Assembly (NCBI RefSeq): GCF_003208435.1 | Contig: NZ_QKMF01000003.1 | Location: 124,001 to 188,000 of the forward strand | Reading direction: 5' to 3' | Length of the DNA: 64,000 nt | DNA from: Pelagimonas varians | Lineage (GTDB): Bacteria; Pseudomonadota; Alphaproteobacteria; Rhodobacterales; Rhodobacteraceae | Made by a program: the position numbers and the translations under genes | Notes under the pieces: model-generated | Databases searched by the model: none | Seen by the model: the letters and a program-made list of their open reading frames with translations, nothing else | Told to the model about the DNA's origin: nothing | In this document: piece by piece, positions 8,705 to 16,934 of the stretch | Position numbering within the stretch: the first letter of the stretch is position 1 | How the letters are laid out: the number at the start of each line of letters is the position of its first letter

Positions 8705-8779
8705 TGGGGTGTAGCCAAGTGGTAAGGCAACGCTTTTTGGTAGCGTGCACCGTAGGTTCGAATCCTACCACCCCAGCCA
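8705..8779 (+). tRNA. tRNA-Gln (anticodon TTG)
   Basis: A full cloverleaf can be folded by hand: acceptor stem TGGGGTG with CACCCCA, anticodon stem ACGCT/AGCGT around loop TTTTGGT giving anticodon TTG (reads CAA, Gln), T-stem GTAGG/CCTAC with loop TTCGAAT, discriminator G and an encoded CCA at 8777-8779. From 8755 on, the 3' part was supplied by the prophage; the displaced chromosomal copy of this end lies at 43795-43823. Confidence 0.93.
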
Positions 8780-8783
8780 TTTT
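8755..8783 (+). repeat. attL: 29-bp core repeat in tRNA-Gln 3' end
   Basis: The 29 bases starting GGTTCGAATCC and ending CCAGCCATTT are identical to 43795-43823. They cover the T-arm and acceptor 3' strand of the tRNA, so integration keeps the tRNA functional. Confidence 0.9.
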
Positions 8784-8788
8784 TACAA

Positions 8789-8819
8789 AAAACCCGATGC
8801 CAAGGCGTCGGGTTTTTGT
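8789..8819 (+). terminator. Rho-independent terminator after tRNA-Gln
   Basis: A 9-bp perfect stem (AAAACCCGA / TCGGGTTTT) with a 10-base loop is followed by TG and T-rich sequence. It lies inside the prophage end, so the phage supplies the terminator for the rebuilt tRNA gene. Confidence 0.8.
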
Positions 8820-8878
8820 TTGATTGCCGTTTAAATTCAAGAGCTTGGAGGCTTACCCCTCCGTGAGGGCGGCTTTTT

Positions 8879-8914
8879 TGTTGCGAAAAATCCCGCAACA
8901 TTACTCGCAACAAT
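8879..8914. repeat. Putative integrase arm-type sites, left end
   Basis: CGCAACA occurs at 8894-8900 and 8906-8912, a 12-base period, with an inverted copy TGTTGCG at 8879-8885. The same 12-base-spaced pair recurs near attR at 43703-43721. Position and shared spacing suggest binding sites for the integrase amino-terminal domain or an excisionase; binding is inferred. Confidence 0.45.
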
Positions 8915-9025
8915 CCAAGCTTCTATTGAAGGCAATTTCCCCCAACCCACTAGATTCGTGAAGCTTGGTGTGCAAGTTTGCCTCGTGATGTACGGTGTGC
9001 GCTGAGCATTGTTTGAAGGGGTGAT

Positions 9026-10351
9026 TTGTTGGGCGTTGTGAATGACCGTGGCCGGTACTACTGGGTTAAGCGCGTTCCTAAGCGCTTCCTTGGGTTGGTG
9101 TGCGGGGTTGATGGCCAGCCAGTTGGACAAGTGCGTCAAGCGCTGCACACAGATAGTTTAAAAGAGGCGAAGGCTAAAGGTTCTCAAGTTGAGGCCGCTC
9201 GGTTGGCTGAGTGGGAAGCTTTGGCGGTTGGTGATGATGCCAGCGCGAGAGCGCATTACGAGGCGGCGCGCACTCTGGCAGAGGTTCGCGGGTATTCGTA
9301 CACGCCAATGCCGGGCCTTACTGATGGTGACTTTGATAGGTTGATGCATCGCGTTCTATCATTGAGCGGCGATGGCGTGCTAAAATCACCGCTATCAGAT
9401 GCAAAGGCGGTTTTGGGTGCTGTTCCTGAGGCATTGCCAACGCTGCCTGAGGTTTTAGAAGAGTATTTTGATCTTACTAAAACGCGGCATATTAAAAAAT
9501 CAGATGCTCAGCGTCACCGCTGGAGCTTGCCGCGCGAAAGGGCCGTGAATAACTTTCTTGCGGTTACATCGCCGAATAATTCACGCGGTGTTCGAAACCT
9601 AAAGCCTGTTAATGAAATTACCCGCCCCGATGCATTGAAGTTTCGGCGCTGGTGGTCTGATCGGGTTGAGGGCGGCATGAAAATCGAAAGTGCCAATAAA
9701 GATTTTGGCCATTTGGCTGAAATTTTTGGCACTTGGGCGGATCTGAAAAATGCTGAAATGCCCAACCCGTTTTTAAAGCTGCGCTTAGAGGGCAGGGATG
9801 AGCGAACTCGCCCGGCATTTAGCAAAGAGTGGATACAGGGTAAACTATTAGCGCCTGATGCGCTGACGCGGCTAAATGATGAGGCGCGTGATGTGTTTTT
9901 GATCACCCTAAATACCGGGTGTCGCCCAAGTGAAATTACCGATGCACCAGTTGAGGATTTTCAAGTTGAGGTGGATATACCATTTCTGCGCATTGCCCCG
10001 CATGGCCGTGAATTAAAGGTTGCGCATACACGGCGCGATGTGCCGTTGCTTGGTGTTTCTTTGAATGCCGCCAAGCGGATTGTGGCGCGGGGCGGCATTC
10101 AAAAATATGGGAATAAGGCTGGATCTTGGTCCGCTTGTGTCAATAAATTCATGACAACCAACGGGCTAAAGGAGACGCCTGCACATTCGGCCTATTCTGT
10201 GCGCCACTATGTCGAAAATGCATTGTTGGCCGCAAAGGTTGATGATCGGGTGCGTGCCGATATTTTAGGGCACAAGTACCATCGCCCTAGTTATGGCGAT
10301 GGCGGTGCTTTGGAGGGGCGGCGTGCTGCATTGTCCTTGATTGCATTTTGA
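9026..10351 (+). CDS. int: Tyrosine site-specific integrase
   Basis: The 441-residue protein has an N-terminal arm-binding/DUF6538-like segment (YYWVKRVPKRF), a SAM-like core-binding domain around residues 140-250, and a C-terminal catalytic domain with the first Arg in NTGCRPSEI, the box II SVRH, and the GHKY box followed by the Tyr of RPSYGDG near the end. It catalyses strand exchange between attP and attB. It starts at a TTG (9026; a second TTG follows) behind GAAGGGG, 240 bp inside attL. Its orientation, away from the tRNA, is common for this class. The 3' end overlaps the convergent gene at 10291-10548 by 61 bases. Confidence 0.9.
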   Translation: MLGVVNDRGRYYWVKRVPKRFLGLVCGVDGQPVGQVRQALHTDSLKEAKAKGSQVEAARLAEWEALAVGDDASARAHYEAARTLAEVRGYSYTPMPGLTDGDFDRLMHRVLSLSGDGVLKSPLSDAKAVLGAVPEALPTLPEVLEEYFDLTKTRHIKKSDAQRHRWSLPRERAVNNFLAVTSPNNSRGVRNLKPVNEITRPDALKFRRWWSDRVEGGMKIESANKDFGHLAEIFGTWADLKNAEMPNPFLKLRLEGRDERTRPAFSKEWIQGKLLAPDALTRLNDEARDVFLITLNTGCRPSEITDAPVEDFQVEVDIPFLRIAPHGRELKVAHTRRDVPLLGVSLNAAKRIVARGGIQKYGNKAGSWSACVNKFMTTNGLKETPAHSAYSVRHYVENALLAAKVDDRVRADILGHKYHRPSYGDGGALEGRRAALSLIAF

Positions 10352-10548
10352 ATGCCGTGAGTGGTTGTTGCGGCGCACCGGCCAAGCGCGCGGGCGCGTT
10401 CTAGGGATGTGCTGCGGCGATCTAGCGCCGCCACTTCTGCCTCTATTCTCTCAAATACCGGCAAAAACATTTCGCCATCGCGTGCGACCAATTGCGCGGC
10501 AACGCTTAGAGCCTCTCTAAGCTTGTTGGGGTCAATATCGCGCTTCAT
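10291..10548 (-). CDS. Small phage protein of unknown function, copy A
   Basis: This 85-residue protein has the block LREALSVAAQLVARDGEMF followed by LPVFERIEAEVAAL (about residues 10-42), which is clearly related to the product of 10754-10960 two genes upstream. The shared part is a short amphipathic helical unit ending in an acidic helix. The Arg-rich C-terminus lies in the overlap with the integrase gene. It is the last gene of a three-gene leftward operon; its ATG overlaps the stop of the Fis-like gene (ATGA). Function is unknown; by position it could modulate integration or lysogeny. Confidence 0.65.
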   Translation of the reverse strand: MKRDIDPNKLREALSVAAQLVARDGEMFLPVFERIEAEVAALDRRSTSLERARALGRCAATTTHGIQNAIKDNAARRPSKAPPSP

Positions 10549-10757
10549 TCTAGCGTATAAACTTTTTTGACGTTGTATCGTTCCAATTTTCGACGAAGCG
10601 TTAAAACGGTAATGCCTGCTATGTTTGCCGCGTGCGTTTTATTCCCATCTGTTTCAGTTAGAGCAAGCTCAAGATACTTAAGTTCGACGGATTTCTGCAC
10701 TTCTGCTAAAGACTGTTTTTGCAGGTTAATTGTCACGGTTAAGCAATGATCGGTCAT
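10545..10757 (-). CDS. Fis-like helix-turn-helix DNA-binding protein
   Basis: This 70-residue protein is almost only a Fis-type HTH: VELKYLELALTETDGNKTHAANIAG followed by ITVLTLRRKLERYNV, matching the C-terminal half of Fis and NtrC-family HTH domains. It is coupled by ATGA overlaps on both sides to two related small proteins. It is the only clear DNA-binding regulator in the left part of the prophage, where a CI-type repressor would be expected, so it may act as repressor or as a recombination accessory factor. That role is inferred from position. Confidence 0.75.
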   Translation of the reverse strand: MTDHCLTVTINLQKQSLAEVQKSVELKYLELALTETDGNKTHAANIAGITVLTLRRKLERYNVKKVYTLE

Positions 10758-10960
10758 TGTTTGACCTCATGCGCTAAACTTGTGGGTTGGGTCTGTCTGG
10801 CTGAAACTTCCCTTGCGATCCTATCAAGGACGGGTTGAAAGATCGGGCCATCGCGCGCGACTAGCTGCTGAGCAATGCTAAGCGCCTCTTCAAGTTTCTC
10901 CATCGGGATGTGTGTTGACGGATCTTGATTGCAGTTTCCCAAAGAATTTTTAATAGACAT
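10754..10960 (-). CDS. Small phage protein of unknown function, copy B
   Basis: The 68-residue protein starts at the ATG complementary to 10958-10960, behind a good ribosome site (GGAGG on the minus strand). Residues 21-53 (LEEALSIAQQLVARDGPIF and FQPVLDRIAREVSA) repeat the block of the product of 10291-10548, so the two genes are paralogues flanking the Fis-like gene. It is first in the leftward operon and divergent from the early genes. Longer in-frame upstream starts exist, but they lack a ribosome site and extend into the intergenic region. Confidence 0.68.
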   Translation of the reverse strand: MSIKNSLGNCNQDPSTHIPMEKLEEALSIAQQLVARDGPIFQPVLDRIAREVSARQTQPTSLAHEVKQ

Positions 10961-11381
10961 GGCTAGCCTCCGTACGGCGTTTACAACACCGGCTTGCCAA
11001 GTTTCCAATCTTGGGTGGGCCGGACGAACGGAGTTGGAAATACCGCAATACGGAACGGCCTGCCGAAGCAGCCCCGAACGCCCGAACCCATAAAGAAACC
11101 GCGCAATTTGGGCGCGGTTTGGACGCCGTATTATATGCGGGTTTCCAATCCCGGCAACCGTTTTTTGCGGCTGCACAGGAATCTTGTGCGAAATATATGA
11201 TGCTGTCAACATTAAAAACAACTCCCCAAATATGGCTAGATTCAAAACGCAATGGAATCACGTCAAGGTTGAATTGTTTTTGGAATCCAAAGAATAAACG
11301 AACAGTTAATCCCTGCGGGCATAATGGTGTCACTTGTGCTACTGGCTGATGTTTACGGCACGCTCTTGAAGTCATTGTGAA

Positions 11382-11409
11382 CAAAAATGACCCTTTGCGA
11401 TCATTTTTG
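11382..11409. promoter_or_regulatory. Inverted repeat, possible operator 1
   Basis: CAAAAATGA and its exact reverse complement TCATTTTTG are separated by 10 bases, so the half-site centres lie about two helical turns apart. This suits a dimeric regulator. No T-run follows, so it is not a terminator. Confidence 0.4.
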
Positions 11410-11499
11410 TCCGTTTTGAGTCACCATTGTCGTCCGCTGTTACTATTTGAAAGTAATAAATAATTTATGCCGGATTGCCGACAATAAATGTCTTTTCGC

Positions 11500-11513
11500 G
11501 GTCAATTTTGACC
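11500..11513. promoter_or_regulatory. Palindrome GGTCAATTTTGACC, possible operator 2
   Basis: A perfect 14-bp palindrome lies about 136 bases before the first rightward early gene. Its TGACC half-site also occurs as ATGACC in the upstream inverted repeat, which hints that one regulator could bind both. Confidence 0.4.
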
Positions 11514-11648
11514 CTCCCGCCTGTCTGTTCCTCCGTTTTAAGTGGTCACATCATTAATAAGATGTTGGAGTTCAGGTCGTGGCAAATCAGAAAAGAGAAA
11601 AGCAACCCATAGTTGATTGCGAGTTGTCGAAGTGGGCGAGGTTCAATC

Positions 11649-12080
11649 ATGGCGTTTGAACCCACAACACCAGAAGCACCCAAAAAGAACGGCAAGATTG
11701 AAGAGCGGATTTCGCTTGCTGTGAAAGTTGATCAGCGCGGCGTTTCGCGCGTTCACATCATTATCAACGGTGCTGCGCGAAAGCGGTATTTCCCGGCCTC
11801 CGAAAAGGGAACCCATTTTGAGGTTTCATTTGGAGTTGGGGCGGATATTGGGCGTTTCATGATCTGCCAAAGCGCAAAAGGTGGCGTGATCGCTCATCAG
11901 CGCGGCATTAAGGGGCATGCGCTCACTCTAATTGTTAGACCGTGGGAAGCTATCGCTGCGCGGCGTCATTTAGCGGTGCCATGCCGCATTTTAGAAGATT
12001 TCGGAAATGGCGGTTTGGTGCTGCGGGTTCCTGATGAGCCGGTGCCTTATTGTGACCGGGTTGAGGGGATTGCGGCATGA
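11649..12080 (+). CDS. Early phage protein of unknown function
   Basis: This is the first rightward gene of the prophage: 143 residues, starting at ATG 11649 behind GGGCGAGG. After a Pro/Lys-rich start it has beta-rich sequence (ISLAVKVDQRGVSRVHIIING) and reads like one compact basic domain; no catalytic motif is recognised. Its stop overlaps the next start (ATGA), and it heads a tightly packed run of small genes to 14036. By position it is an early gene. Confidence 0.65.
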   Translation: MAFEPTTPEAPKKNGKIEERISLAVKVDQRGVSRVHIIINGAARKRYFPASEKGTHFEVSFGVGADIGRFMICQSAKGGVIAHQRGIKGHALTLIVRPWEAIAARRHLAVPCRILEDFGNGGLVLRVPDEPVPYCDRVEGIAA

Positions 12081-12379
12081 AAGATGCAACGTCAAAGGTG
12101 CCTTCCTTAGCCCGCGTGATTATCGGTGGCCTACTGATGCACGGGAAAATCGAAACTGGCGAGCTGCTGGCTATTTCAACCAAAATGGGGCTTGGCGGCG
12201 GGGCTTTGCCGCGCGCGATGCTGGATGTGGTGAACGCTGGGCAGGCGCGGGCCTTGCCCGGTCCATCTGGTGCGGGTCAGTTGATTGCCGGTGATGCGCT
12301 GGCCATGATCCCGCGCCCGATCCGCATTCGGTTAAAAACAGCCTACCTGACCACCAGAATGGGGGTGCGTCATGCGTAA
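12077..12379 (+). CDS. Early phage protein of unknown function
   Basis: The 100-residue protein is coupled to its neighbours by overlaps at both ends. It is rich in Ala, Gly and Leu with a basic C-terminus (IPRPIRIRLKTAYLTTRM). The segment VIIGGLLMHGKIETGELLAISTKMGLGGGALPRAML resembles a short helical DNA- or protein-binding domain, but no family is recognised. Confidence 0.6.
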   Translation: MKDATSKVPSLARVIIGGLLMHGKIETGELLAISTKMGLGGGALPRAMLDVVNAGQARALPGPSGAGQLIAGDALAMIPRPIRIRLKTAYLTTRMGVRHA

Positions 12380-12638
12380 TCCGCCCCTTTTGAAATTTTT
12401 GGCCGCTGTTCAGATGCATTGCGAAACGGCTGCCACACTGATGCGCGCATCTGAACTTGAGCCTTTAGATTTGCAGCTTTCCGTCGCAATTGCTGAGGAT
12501 CTTGGCTTTGTGGAAAACACCGGTGAAATCCACCCTTCGCTGCGCATCACTGCCGATGGCTGGGCATGGGTCACACAAGAGCTTGCACCGTTTCGGGGAT
12601 TGATACGCGATGCCGCGCGGACGGGTGGTGTATCATGA
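12372..12638 (+). CDS. Early phage protein of unknown function
   Basis: This 88-residue mostly helical protein overlaps the previous gene by 8 bases and the next by 4 (ATGA). It contains SLRITADGWAWVTQELAPFRGLIRD, a pattern resembling the recognition part of small winged-helix proteins, but the similarity is too weak to name a family. Confidence 0.6.
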   Translation: MRNPPLLKFLAAVQMHCETAATLMRASELEPLDLQLSVAIAEDLGFVENTGEIHPSLRITADGWAWVTQELAPFRGLIRDAARTGGVS

Positions 12639-12892
12639 GGCAAGTGCCAAAACCCGCCGCAATGGCCATCCGGCTCAATGACAGCCCTTGGCAGCATTTG
12701 CCGGAAATGAGCCAAAACTATCAACTTGAGCGCGCCGGAATTGAGGCGGGTTTGTTGCTGGTTGAGATGTTTCACCACCATGGCGCAAGCCGCTTGGCGG
12801 CGGCTGGGTATGCGCAAGCCGCTAAGATGCGGCTTGGCGCTGCTGTTGCGGCTGCATCCTTGCGGGCTGATATTGTGGGGATAGTGCGATGA
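12635..12892 (+). CDS. Early phage protein of unknown function
   Basis: The 85-residue protein starts at the ATGA overlap (12635) and its stop overlaps the next start. It is Ala-rich and helical with a FHHHGASRLAAAGYAQAAKM segment containing three adjacent His. No family is recognised. The coupled position argues that it is a real gene. Confidence 0.6.
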   Translation: MRQVPKPAAMAIRLNDSPWQHLPEMSQNYQLERAGIEAGLLLVEMFHHHGASRLAAAGYAQAAKMRLGAAVAAASLRADIVGIVR

Positions 12893-13773
12893 AGCATCTT
12901 TTTCTCTCGCCCTACGCTTTGCAGGCTTATTTTGAAAACGTGCTGTTTGGTCAGTCTATGCGCGCCATTGGAACAGCGCAGGGTTGTGCCCCGTCCAATG
13001 TGCTTCGGAGCCGTATTCGTGTTGTTGAGAACGCGCGCGATGTTCCTGAATTTGATGATCTTATTCAGCGATTGGAAACCTTTATTTTAAGCCAGCCTAT
13101 GCCGCCGCGTGGTCCGGTTTCCCGCGAATTGGTACTAAGGGCATTGGGGTTGGATGCGCGCAAATTCTCTGTGACGATTGCAAAGGTGATCCCGGTTTTG
13201 AGTAAATCGGATGCCATCGTTTTATCCGGCGATGCGCCGCGCGCCGCGATTTTGGCCAAAAATGTCGCGGGGGAAAGCCTGTCTCGCGAAGAGTTTTTGG
13301 CGGCGGTCGCTTTTGGATGGTTGGAAGTTGCCGGGCCAACGGATCGCCGAATTCGGCGTTTCAAACTTACTCTGCGCGCCGAAGAAGCGACGGTTTCACT
13401 GGATTCTGTCAAGGGGCTTTTGGCCAACGAAAAACCGCAAGAGCGGCCTGCGCGCAAAATGGGCTGGTCTCATTCGTGCCCTCTTGAGGCGTGTTCGCGC
13501 CGCTCTGGGCAAACTTTAATCACGGATAAGCACGTGAAAACCAAGGGGCGGTTTCAGTCAATTTATTTGACGCGCAACGCGGTTGATCCGGGGGCATATG
13601 CGGCGATAAGTGATGCTTTGCCGCCCCGGTTAATGACCGTTCTAGAAGAGGTCTGCGGCAAGAACACCGGCTTTGAGGTTGTTGAAAAAGGGATGGGTAT
13701 ACCGGCGCGTTCGGCCAAGGTTTTGGTTGCGGCGGCGCTGGAAACGCTTGATCACGCGGGGCTTTTGTCATGA
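12889..13773 (+). CDS. Phage HTH protein, DUF6456-like N-terminus
   Basis: The 294-residue protein has an N-terminal HTH-like region (AYFENVLFGQSMRAIGTAQGCAPSNVL followed by RSRIRVVENARDVPEFDDLIQRLE), similar in layout to Rhodobacterales DNA-binding proteins that carry DUF6456. The middle has a Cys-containing HSCPLEACSRRSG segment. The C-terminal third is helical. It is linked by ATGA overlaps at both ends. It may be an early transcription regulator of the phage; the family call is tentative. Confidence 0.6.
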   Translation: MKHLFLSPYALQAYFENVLFGQSMRAIGTAQGCAPSNVLRSRIRVVENARDVPEFDDLIQRLETFILSQPMPPRGPVSRELVLRALGLDARKFSVTIAKVIPVLSKSDAIVLSGDAPRAAILAKNVAGESLSREEFLAAVAFGWLEVAGPTDRRIRRFKLTLRAEEATVSLDSVKGLLANEKPQERPARKMGWSHSCPLEACSRRSGQTLITDKHVKTKGRFQSIYLTRNAVDPGAYAAISDALPPRLMTVLEEVCGKNTGFEVVEKGMGIPARSAKVLVAAALETLDHAGLLS

Positions 13774-14036
13774 CCCGCGCCCCGTCTGAGATTTGCGAAA
13801 TCTGCAATTTGTTCCCGGTCTCATCTGGCCTTGGCTTCCCTCTTTGGCCCGGCATCGTGCCAGAATTGCCCGATATCCTACGCGGTGCCTGCATTTGGGT
13901 GTGCGCTGGCAAGGCCTGTGAGCTGGCGGCGCAGAAGCGTGCGCTGCGTAGCGCGGCGCGTTTTGGTGTCACGCTGGCCAAGATCTGGCGGCATGTGCCT
14001 GCCCCATCCAAGGGGGCACAACATGGCCCTGTCTGA
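13770..14036 (+). CDS. Small Cys-containing early phage protein
   Basis: The 88-residue protein begins with CEICNLF and has two later Cys (WVCAGKACEL), so four Cys in CxxC/CxxxxC spacing that could hold a zinc. It overlaps the previous gene by ATGA and runs 14 bases into the primase gene, which suggests coupled translation. It may assist the primase; this is inference from position only. Confidence 0.6.
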   Translation: MTRAPSEICEICNLFPVSSGLGFPLWPGIVPELPDILRGACIWVCAGKACELAAQKRALRSAARFGVTLAKIWRHVPAPSKGAQHGPV

Positions 14037-15216
14037 TGAAATCAAAGCCCGCGTTTCGCTGCGCGCAATTGTTGAGCAAACTGTTGAATGGGATGCGCGC
14101 AAAAGCCAACCGGCAAAAGGTGATTATTGGGCACCATGCCCGTTTCATGGTGAACGATCCCCAAGCTTTCATGTCACTGAACCCAAGGGCACCGGCGGGC
14201 AATTCTATTGCTTTGGCTGTCAGGCCAAGGGATCGGTGATTGATTTCTTGATGCAACGCGATGGCCTTTCCTTCACCGCCGCTGTGCGCGCGCTTGCCGA
14301 TAGTGAAAACATTGATCGCACCGCAGATCCCGCGCGGATCGCGGCATTCAAGGCCAAGTCTGAGGCGCGACAACGCCAAGCCGAACGCGCGGCGGCTGAG
14401 CTGGCTGATCGCGGCGTGACCAAAGCGCATAATGTGTGGCGTGCATCGGTCGCCAACCACCCCGATTTGATGGCCTATCTTGAGGGGCGCGGCATTCGCA
14501 TTGAAGCGATTGGCGGCTTGCCTGCAACTTTGCGCTATCACGCGGATCTACCTTGCTATGACGGGGCTGATGAAAATGGCAGGGCCAAGCTGATCCATCG
14601 CGGCCCCGCCATGGTGGCGTTTATTGGTCGGCAAAAACTGATTGGCGTACATCGCACATGGTTTAACGCGGCTGACCCGCGCAAGGGCCGTGCCCATACC
14701 CCGGACGGCCACAAGGTGCCCAAAAAGATGCTGGGCCGCACGGGTGAAATTTTTGGCAATCCGGTGGTGCTGTCCAAGCCCTATTGCCCGCGCGTGGTTG
14801 TGGGGGAAGGTATTGAAACCACGCTCGCGGTGTATTCGGCCACCCGCGCCCTCAATCCAGAATTTAACGCCCGAATTGAGGCGGCTTTGTCGCTGGGCGC
14901 ATTGGCTGGACCTGAGGCCAAAACCGGCGCGCGGCGCGGGGTTGGCCGCACCGGCAAACGTCTGCCAAACCCATCACCGGAATTGGACGGGCCGCGCCCC
15001 GGCTGGTTGCCGCCCGATGGTGTGAGTTGCGCAACCATTTTGGCCGATCCAAGCACAAAATGCCCCGACGCTGCTCGCATCCATGCTGAGCGTGCCTTGG
15101 CCAAAATATCCCATGCCTGCCCGGATGGCGCACGCCTCGCGATCCCGCTGGGGCATTGGGATCATGATCAGGATTTTGCGGATCTGGCCAAGGCTGGAAC
15201 ACTTTATGAGGCATAG
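14023..15216 (+). CDS. Phage DNA primase with CHC2 zinc finger and Toprim domain
   Basis: The 397-residue protein starts at ATG 14023 behind AAGGGGG. Residues about 40-70 form a CHC2 zinc finger (CPFH, then FYCFGC), the template-binding module of DnaG-type primases. A Toprim-like domain follows, with EGIET (the catalytic Glu) at about residue 265 and a degenerate acidic part (ILADPST). It should make RNA primers, together with the D5-type helicase downstream. The Toprim DxD is not canonical, so the polymerase activity deserves caution. Confidence 0.85.
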   Translation: MALSDEIKARVSLRAIVEQTVEWDARKSQPAKGDYWAPCPFHGERSPSFHVTEPKGTGGQFYCFGCQAKGSVIDFLMQRDGLSFTAAVRALADSENIDRTADPARIAAFKAKSEARQRQAERAAAELADRGVTKAHNVWRASVANHPDLMAYLEGRGIRIEAIGGLPATLRYHADLPCYDGADENGRAKLIHRGPAMVAFIGRQKLIGVHRTWFNAADPRKGRAHTPDGHKVPKKMLGRTGEIFGNPVVLSKPYCPRVVVGEGIETTLAVYSATRALNPEFNARIEAALSLGALAGPEAKTGARRGVGRTGKRLPNPSPELDGPRPGWLPPDGVSCATILADPSTKCPDAARIHAERALAKISHACPDGARLAIPLGHWDHDQDFADLAKAGTLYEA

Positions 15217-15287
15217 ACGGTTTGGCAGTTTAGCCGCTGCCATGCCCTTCACCGCCGAAATCCCCAATACTCACAGGAGGCATATCT

Positions 15288-16934
15288 ATGGGTAAACCCT
15301 ACGCGCTTATAGCTGGCCTGCGTGCCTCGGCTTTGACGATGCCTGAGCGGCTTGATCTGGAAATGAATGATGAGGATAACGCCGCGCGGATCTTGTCAGC
15401 CTATGGGCAAGATCTGGTGTTTGTCTCCGGCAAGGGTTGGGCCGTTTGGGATGGCACGCGTTATTCGTTCCGGTCGGGCAATTTGGCCGCGCGCGAGATT
15501 GGCCACCAGTTGCGCCAGTTGGTCATAGAAGAGGCTGAGTTTTTACAGGCAAATTTTGACGCCCCAATAGAAGAGCTGGAAGCCTTTATTGATCAGATGG
15601 CGCACAAGCGCCCGCCGGTCCTTGTCAGATCCCACAATGATGCCCGGCAAATGATGGGCTTTGCGGCTGCGTCCAAGCTACGCCAACACGCCACCAAGTG
15701 CGGCAATGCCGCCAAGGTCAAAAGCGCGCTTGAAACTTGCGAGCATCAAAGGCGGGCTGAGGTTGAGGAAATGGACAATGATCCTTGGACCTTTGTTTTG
15801 CCAAATGGCGATTTGGATCTGCGCGCCGTGCGCGATTGGGAAGCGCCCTATGACGCCCCGGATGCTGAGGTGATCGCCAGCAAAATGGACTGGCTCAAGC
15901 CTGTCGATCGGGCGCATCTGCCAACCAAATGCGGGGGCGTCAAATTCGATCCGGCGGCGGGTTGTCCGGGCTGGGTGGATTTTATGGAATTAATCATTCC
16001 TGATGATGAAATTCGCGCCTGTACGCAGCGCATTTTTGGCGCAACCTTGTTTGGTGAAAACAGCGCGCAGATCTGCGTTTTGCTGCGCGGCCCCGGTGGC
16101 AATGGCAAATCGACTTTGCTCAATACCCTCAGCCATGTGCTTGGCCGTCAAGATGGCTATGCCGCGCCCTGTAAAATCGAAATGTTCCTTGAAACCGGCC
16201 AAGCGGCGGCAAGTGCAGCCACGCCCGAAGAGGCGGATTTGCCGGGTGCGCGCGCCTATATCGCGACTGAACCGGGCGCGCGCGATGTTCTGAGCGCCAA
16301 GAAAATCAAAGGGCTAACGGGCGGTGATCGCCGTATGTCGCGCGGGCTATATGCCGATCCGTTCTTTTGGACGCCAACCGGCATTCCGATCTTGTCATGC
16401 AATCGCACGCCCAAGGTCAAAGACGAAGATGAGGGCACCCGCCGCCGATTGGTCTTTGTGCCCTTTGACGTGAACCTGCGCGCCCTGCCTGCGGACCAAC
16501 AACGCGCGCAGGGCGCTGTTGAGGCAGAGCTAAGGGCCGAAGGGCCGGGCATTCTCAACTGGATGATTGAAGGGTTTCAGGAGTTCATGCGCATTGGTGT
16601 GGATCTGCCGGATAGTATGACCAAGCTCAAAACGCAGCTTTTGGAAAGCGCCGATCCGGTTGGCGTGTTTCTGGGCGAAATGGTCGTGCCAGATCCCAAG
16701 GGGCGGGTGCCTGTCAAAGAGTTCTTCACCGTGCATGAGGCGTGGTGCGAGCAAGGCGGTTTCCAGCTTTATCAAAAATCCACCGTGCGCAATATCATGG
16801 TTGAAAAGGGCTATGAGACAGGCCCCGTCAAAGGCTACGCGCACTACAAGGGCTTTAGCTGGTCTGAGGATGCGGCAGAGCTGATCAAGGGCGTTCTTGG
16901 CGCGCCAGTTGAGCCGGATGGCCCGCCGTTCTAG
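15288..16934 (+). CDS. Phage D5-type helicase / P4-family primase C-terminal protein
   Basis: The 548-residue protein has a D5_N domain around residues 80-230 and a superfamily 3 helicase domain with Walker A GPGGNGKST near residue 265. AYIATEPGARDVLS and PILSCNRTPKVKDEDEGTRRRLVFVPF follow, giving Walker B and motif C. A winged-helix segment closes the protein. It unwinds the phage origin and partners with the primase encoded just upstream, from which it is separated by 71 bases with its own AGGAGG site. Confidence 0.9.
   Translation: MGKPYALIAGLRASALTMPERLDLEMNDEDNAARILSAYGQDLVFVSGKGWAVWDGTRYSFRSGNLAAREIGHQLRQLVIEEAEFLQANFDAPIEELEAFIDQMAHKRPPVLVRSHNDARQMMGFAAASKLRQHATKCGNAAKVKSALETCEHQRRAEVEEMDNDPWTFVLPNGDLDLRAVRDWEAPYDAPDAEVIASKMDWLKPVDRAHLPTKCGGVKFDPAAGCPGWVDFMELIIPDDEIRACTQRIFGATLFGENSAQICVLLRGPGGNGKSTLLNTLSHVLGRQDGYAAPCKIEMFLETGQAAASAATPEEADLPGARAYIATEPGARDVLSAKKIKGLTGGDRRMSRGLYADPFFWTPTGIPILSCNRTPKVKDEDEGTRRRLVFVPFDVNLRALPADQQRAQGAVEAELRAEGPGILNWMIEGFQEFMRIGVDLPDSMTKLKTQLLESADPVGVFLGEMVVPDPKGRVPVKEFFTVHEAWCEQGGFQLYQKSTVRNIMVEKGYETGPVKGYAHYKGFSWSEDAAELIKGVLGAPVEPDGPPF

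Larger units (their letters stand above)
10961..11648. promoter_or_regulatory. Divergent intergenic control region of the prophage
   Basis: These 688 bases separate the leftward Fis-like operon from the rightward early genes, and I see no convincing gene. They hold a 9-bp hairpin (AAACCGCGC/GCGCGGTTT, 11096-11120), a spaced inverted repeat CAAAAATGA/TCATTTTTG (11382-11390 and 11401-11409), and a 14-bp perfect palindrome GGTCAATTTTGACC (11500-11513). The right part is AT-rich. This is the expected place for the lysis/lysogeny operators. Confidence 0.6.

Noticed and set aside
11096-11120. Terminator hairpin in the prophage control region
   Set aside because: A 9-bp stem is present, but neither strand has a proper T-run after it.
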